Of a stretch of DNA of 64,000 nt, positions 62,025-64,000 are shown in pieces. A model generated the notes under the pieces. It saw only the letters and a list, made by a program, of their open reading frames with translations. It did not search any database and was not told where the DNA came from. How positions within the stretch are numbered: position 1 is the first letter of the stretch; every line of letters begins with the position of its first letter. The stretch comes from Phenylobacterium sp. (GTDB lineage Bacteria; Pseudomonadota; Alphaproteobacteria; Caulobacterales; Caulobacteraceae), in the NCBI RefSeq assembly GCF_004299445.1, contig NZ_SCTC01000088.1, forward strand, positions 1 through 64,000, given 5' to 3'. Position numbers and translations under genes: made by a program.

Positions 62025-62530
62025 TCAGATTCGACATCCGCTCAAGAACACGCCCAACAGCTGCTCATCGTTGCGCGAGAGACCCTGGAAGTACACGCCC
62101 CGCAACCACTCGGCGGCGGCGACCAATTCAGGCACCGCCGCCCCCGCGGCTTCTCCTGCAAAGATCTGCCATTCGCGCTGATCCACGCTGGAATGCTGGC
62201 GCCTGACCAGCTTGAATCCCAACCGCCCTCACGAGCTGGCCGAGCGGGGCCCGCTCGATATTCATGGCTCGCGCCAGCGCAGACTGCGAAAGACCTTCGT
62301 TTTGAAGGACATAGACGAGCACCCCCATTGCGGGCGTGCCAGCCCGAGCGCCCGCACCCGTCGATCGAAACCCTTTCGCATCAATCGCGTCACGTCTGAA
62401 ATCAAGAAACCAACGTTCTCGATTCGGGCCGCTGCAAACGTGGATGTATCGCGGCTGGCGCCGCAGATTCGCCCAATGCGGCGGTCCGGCTCGTTCTGGA
62501 TCGTCTTGGAGGTCTGTTCGTCACGACGGC
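62025..62530 (-). pseudogene. MarR-family regulator, decayed copy of MarR 2
   Basis: Frame one: ENVGFLISDVTRLMRKGFDR RVRALGLARPQWG. After a shift near 62330: VLVYVLQNEGLSQSALARAM then NIERAPLGQLVRA. After a second near 62215: KLVRRQHSSVDQREWQIFAG, AAEWLRGVYFQGLSRNDEQL. The three pieces line up in order with the intact MarR at 33202-33714. With two shifts no functional protein is expected. Confidence 0.85.
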
Positions 62531-62646
62531 AATGGTTCAGGTATCCGTGGCGTCATGCAAGCGACATGCTGTCGCGCGAGGCGGTCAGCGCTCGCCACCG
62601 AGCCTCCATCTGGACCAGAGCCCGCTTGCGTCGCAACAGATTTGTA

Positions 62647-62658
62647 TTGTAGCATACA
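62647..62658. promoter_or_regulatory. TTGTANCATACA motif, copy 5
   Basis: TTGTAGCATACA upstream of the decayed MarR (minus strand) and 50 nt before the hairpin at 62698-62726 (plus strand). Shares TGCTT, GGAC, CTTCCCA and CTTGCGCCGCGCGC with the copy 3 module at equivalent positions, so the two modules are homologous. Confidence 0.6.
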
Positions 62659-62697
62659 TCTGCTTTTGGACTTTGTTCTTCCCAAGGCAACCGACTT

Positions 62698-62726
62698 GCG
62701 CCGCGCGCTCGATGAGCGCGCGGCGC
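62698..62726 (+). terminator. Perfect 13-bp GC hairpin linked to motif copy 5
   Basis: GCGCCGCGCGCTC (62698-62710) pairs with GAGCGCGCGGCGC (62714-62726) over GAT, followed by GCTTTCC. The stem is nearly the same as at 37078-37107, but the loop differs and the last two pairs next to it have changed on both sides, so pairing has been kept while the sequence drifted. Confidence 0.6.
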
Positions 62727-62783
62727 GCTTTCCAGACGCTTGGCTCGTCTCCTCGTCAGTCGCCCTCGCAAGCCACCCATCGA

Positions 62784-63070
62784 CTACTTTGCCCCGCCCG
62801 GGCAGGCTTGCAGCTTCTCAGCGGGGAGCGCCTTGTGCCTTCGCCGAAGGTCTCGACGCGTCCTAAATGCTTCGCCAGAAGCTTGCAGGTCTCCAGGCTG
62901 AGCGTGCGATAGTTGGGAGCTTCGGCTACGCACTGGTTCTGCTCACACTGAAGCACCGCGCCCCCCGCGACGATTTTCGAGCGCGGGATGTCCGAACGCG
63001 CGAAGGTCGCGACGACCTGGTCCGCCGCGTGGGCGTTGGACGCGCTGGCCACTGCGACCGTAGCCCCCAC
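62784..63070 (-). pseudogene. Small secreted CC_3452-like protein, decayed copy
   Basis: Reads ATVAVASASNAHAADQ (end of a signal peptide), AGGAVLQCEQNQCVAEAPNY and RTLSLETCKLLAKHLGRVET. After a shift near 62835 another frame gives KALPAEKLQACPGGAK and a stop at 62784, matching the LSSEKLATCN end of the locus A copy. The start is a GTG without a ribosome site, and the normal signal-peptide start is not clear. Likely non-functional. Confidence 0.7.
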
Positions 63071-63277
63071 TAAGACGGGGTGTCCCGCATTGCCTTGGCC
63101 AAGCGCCTCCTCGAGGCGGGACGGCGTGAGGCCTGAGAAGCCCAGCTTCGCGCCGTTGTATGCGGCGAGCCCAGACTCTGGGGCCTTGCGGCGACTGCGC
63201 AGTGCGCTGTCGGACCGGGGCGACTGTTCCTGCGACCCAGCCTCGCGGGCGCACCTCCGGGCCGGCCCTTGAGGGGC

Positions 63278-64000
63278 TCAGCGTCGGCGCTCACGCCGGT
63301 AGACGCCGCGTGTTCTGCGATGCGATGGAGGGTCCTGATCGAGCGAGATGTGGCGGTCTCATCCCTGGCCCCGAGGACCGCCTCGAGTCGTTCCCGGCGG
63401 ACCGGGATGCACTGGGCGATCGGGGTGCCCCGCTTGAGCACCCCCCGGAACGCGGGGTCGCTCCACCGCGCCGGTATATTGACGAACAGGTCATGGTAGC
63501 TGTCGCAGTCGACCATCCCCGTCAGCGTGGTGAAAGGCAGGTCGAAGCGATTGGCCGGATGCATGAACAGCACCGAGTAGCCCGGCGGCGTCTCGATGGT
63601 CCAGAAGCTGTGGAACTGATCAAGAAGCGATGCTCATCGCACAGCGGCGTCCCGGTGACCTGCGCCGGGTGATGAAAGCCGAGCGGCGAACGCGGAAACT
63701 CCATCGCCCCGCACGGGGGCACGCCCTGGTCCCACGACAGCTCCTCGTCCTCGCACCTGACGTCGCAGACCAGCGGTATCAGGAACCCGTAGGTCATGGA
63801 TTCGACAAAGGGCGGGCAGCGTTTCACCGTATCGTCATCCCAGTCGACGAGCGGGTTCATGGAAAGCGCTGGCATTTCTCGCGCAGCCAAGTGGGCAACC
63901 CCTCGGCCGCGGGGATCGGGACCGGCACCCGCCCCTTGAGTTCAGGCGGACAATGAAAGCGGATCGCCAGGCGGGGATCGCGGTCGGCTTCTGACGGGCT
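63278..64000 (-). pseudogene. DUF6065-like protein, decayed copy running off the right edge
   Basis: Homologous to 29874-30584 from end to end: IRFHCPPELKGRVPVPIPAA, a shift near 63873, MPALSMNPLVDWDDDTVKRC, PPFVESMTYGFLIPLVCDV, then a shift at 63614-63617 where a single A is missing from the expected ATC AAG TTC. Next come FHSFWTIETPPGYSVLFMHP, FDLPFTTLTGMVDCDSYHD, RGTPIAQCIPVRRE, and after a third shift near 63310 GVYRRERRR and a stop. The N-terminus continues past the window. At least three shifts make it a clear pseudogene. Confidence 0.85.

Overview
The window is GC-rich alphaproteobacterial DNA, most likely from the Caulobacteraceae (Caulobacter/Phenylobacterium type). Supporting signs are a GapR orthologue, an unlinked motA, C-minus ribosomal protein L36, a PEPxxWA sorting signal, small secreted proteins resembling Caulobacter CC_3452, and many TonB-dependent receptors (TBDRs). 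I see no rRNA, tRNA or CRISPR array.

Region 1 (1-11.8 kb) is a compact, intact chromosomal backbone: a Tat-exported amidohydrolase (cut by the left edge), an M15-like peptidase, gapR, folE, a PEPxxWA protein, a HAD phosphatase, rpmJ, an MltB-type lytic transglycosylase, an MFS carrier, motA, a repetitive lipoprotein, mnmC and a DUF6491-like protein. Region 2 (11.8-20.9 kb) has three related TBDR genes in a row on the minus strand. The outermost has lost its signal peptide and plug at a breakpoint about 140 bp from a P4-type integrase (20987-22393), which looks like one edge of a genomic island. Region 3 (22.4-28.2 kb) holds an EmrB/NodT/HlyD efflux operon with a divergent TetR gene and a 16-bp inverted-repeat operator candidate between them.

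Region 4 (28.2-64 kb) is accessory DNA with strong signs of decay. Locus A (29-38 kb) carries MarR, a DUF6065-like protein, a TPR protein, a tandem TetR protein, a second MarR, a TBDR stopped by a single in-frame TGA, and a small secreted protein. Locus B (58.4-64 kb) is a diverged second copy of much of the same set. In B the TBDR is open, while the MarR, small secreted and DUF6065-like genes are frameshifted and the TetR is cut to half. The two loci have therefore decayed in complementary ways. A short motif (TTGTANCATACA) occurs five times, only in this region. Three copies sit about 50 nt from a perfect GC-rich hairpin and a fourth sits 39 nt from a branched one. This motif-hairpin module is the best candidate here for an undescribed regulatory unit.

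Between the two loci (39-58 kb) lie a near-duplicate of the first TBDR, another TBDR, a deletion scar joining a TBDR tail to an acyl-CoA ligase tail, an IS3 element split by an IS21 element, and a catabolic set: two P450s (one frameshifted), a Baeyer-Villiger monooxygenase, a carboxymuconolactone-decarboxylase-family protein, a frameshifted MaoC hydratase, IclR, NUDIX, a PaaI thioesterase and fragments of an OB-fold protein and a nitronate monooxygenase. Together these suggest TBDR uptake of a hydrophobic cyclic (terpenoid- or steroid-like) compound, oxygenation to a ketone, lactone formation and CoA-linked breakdown. The substrate is an inference; nothing in the sequence fixes it.
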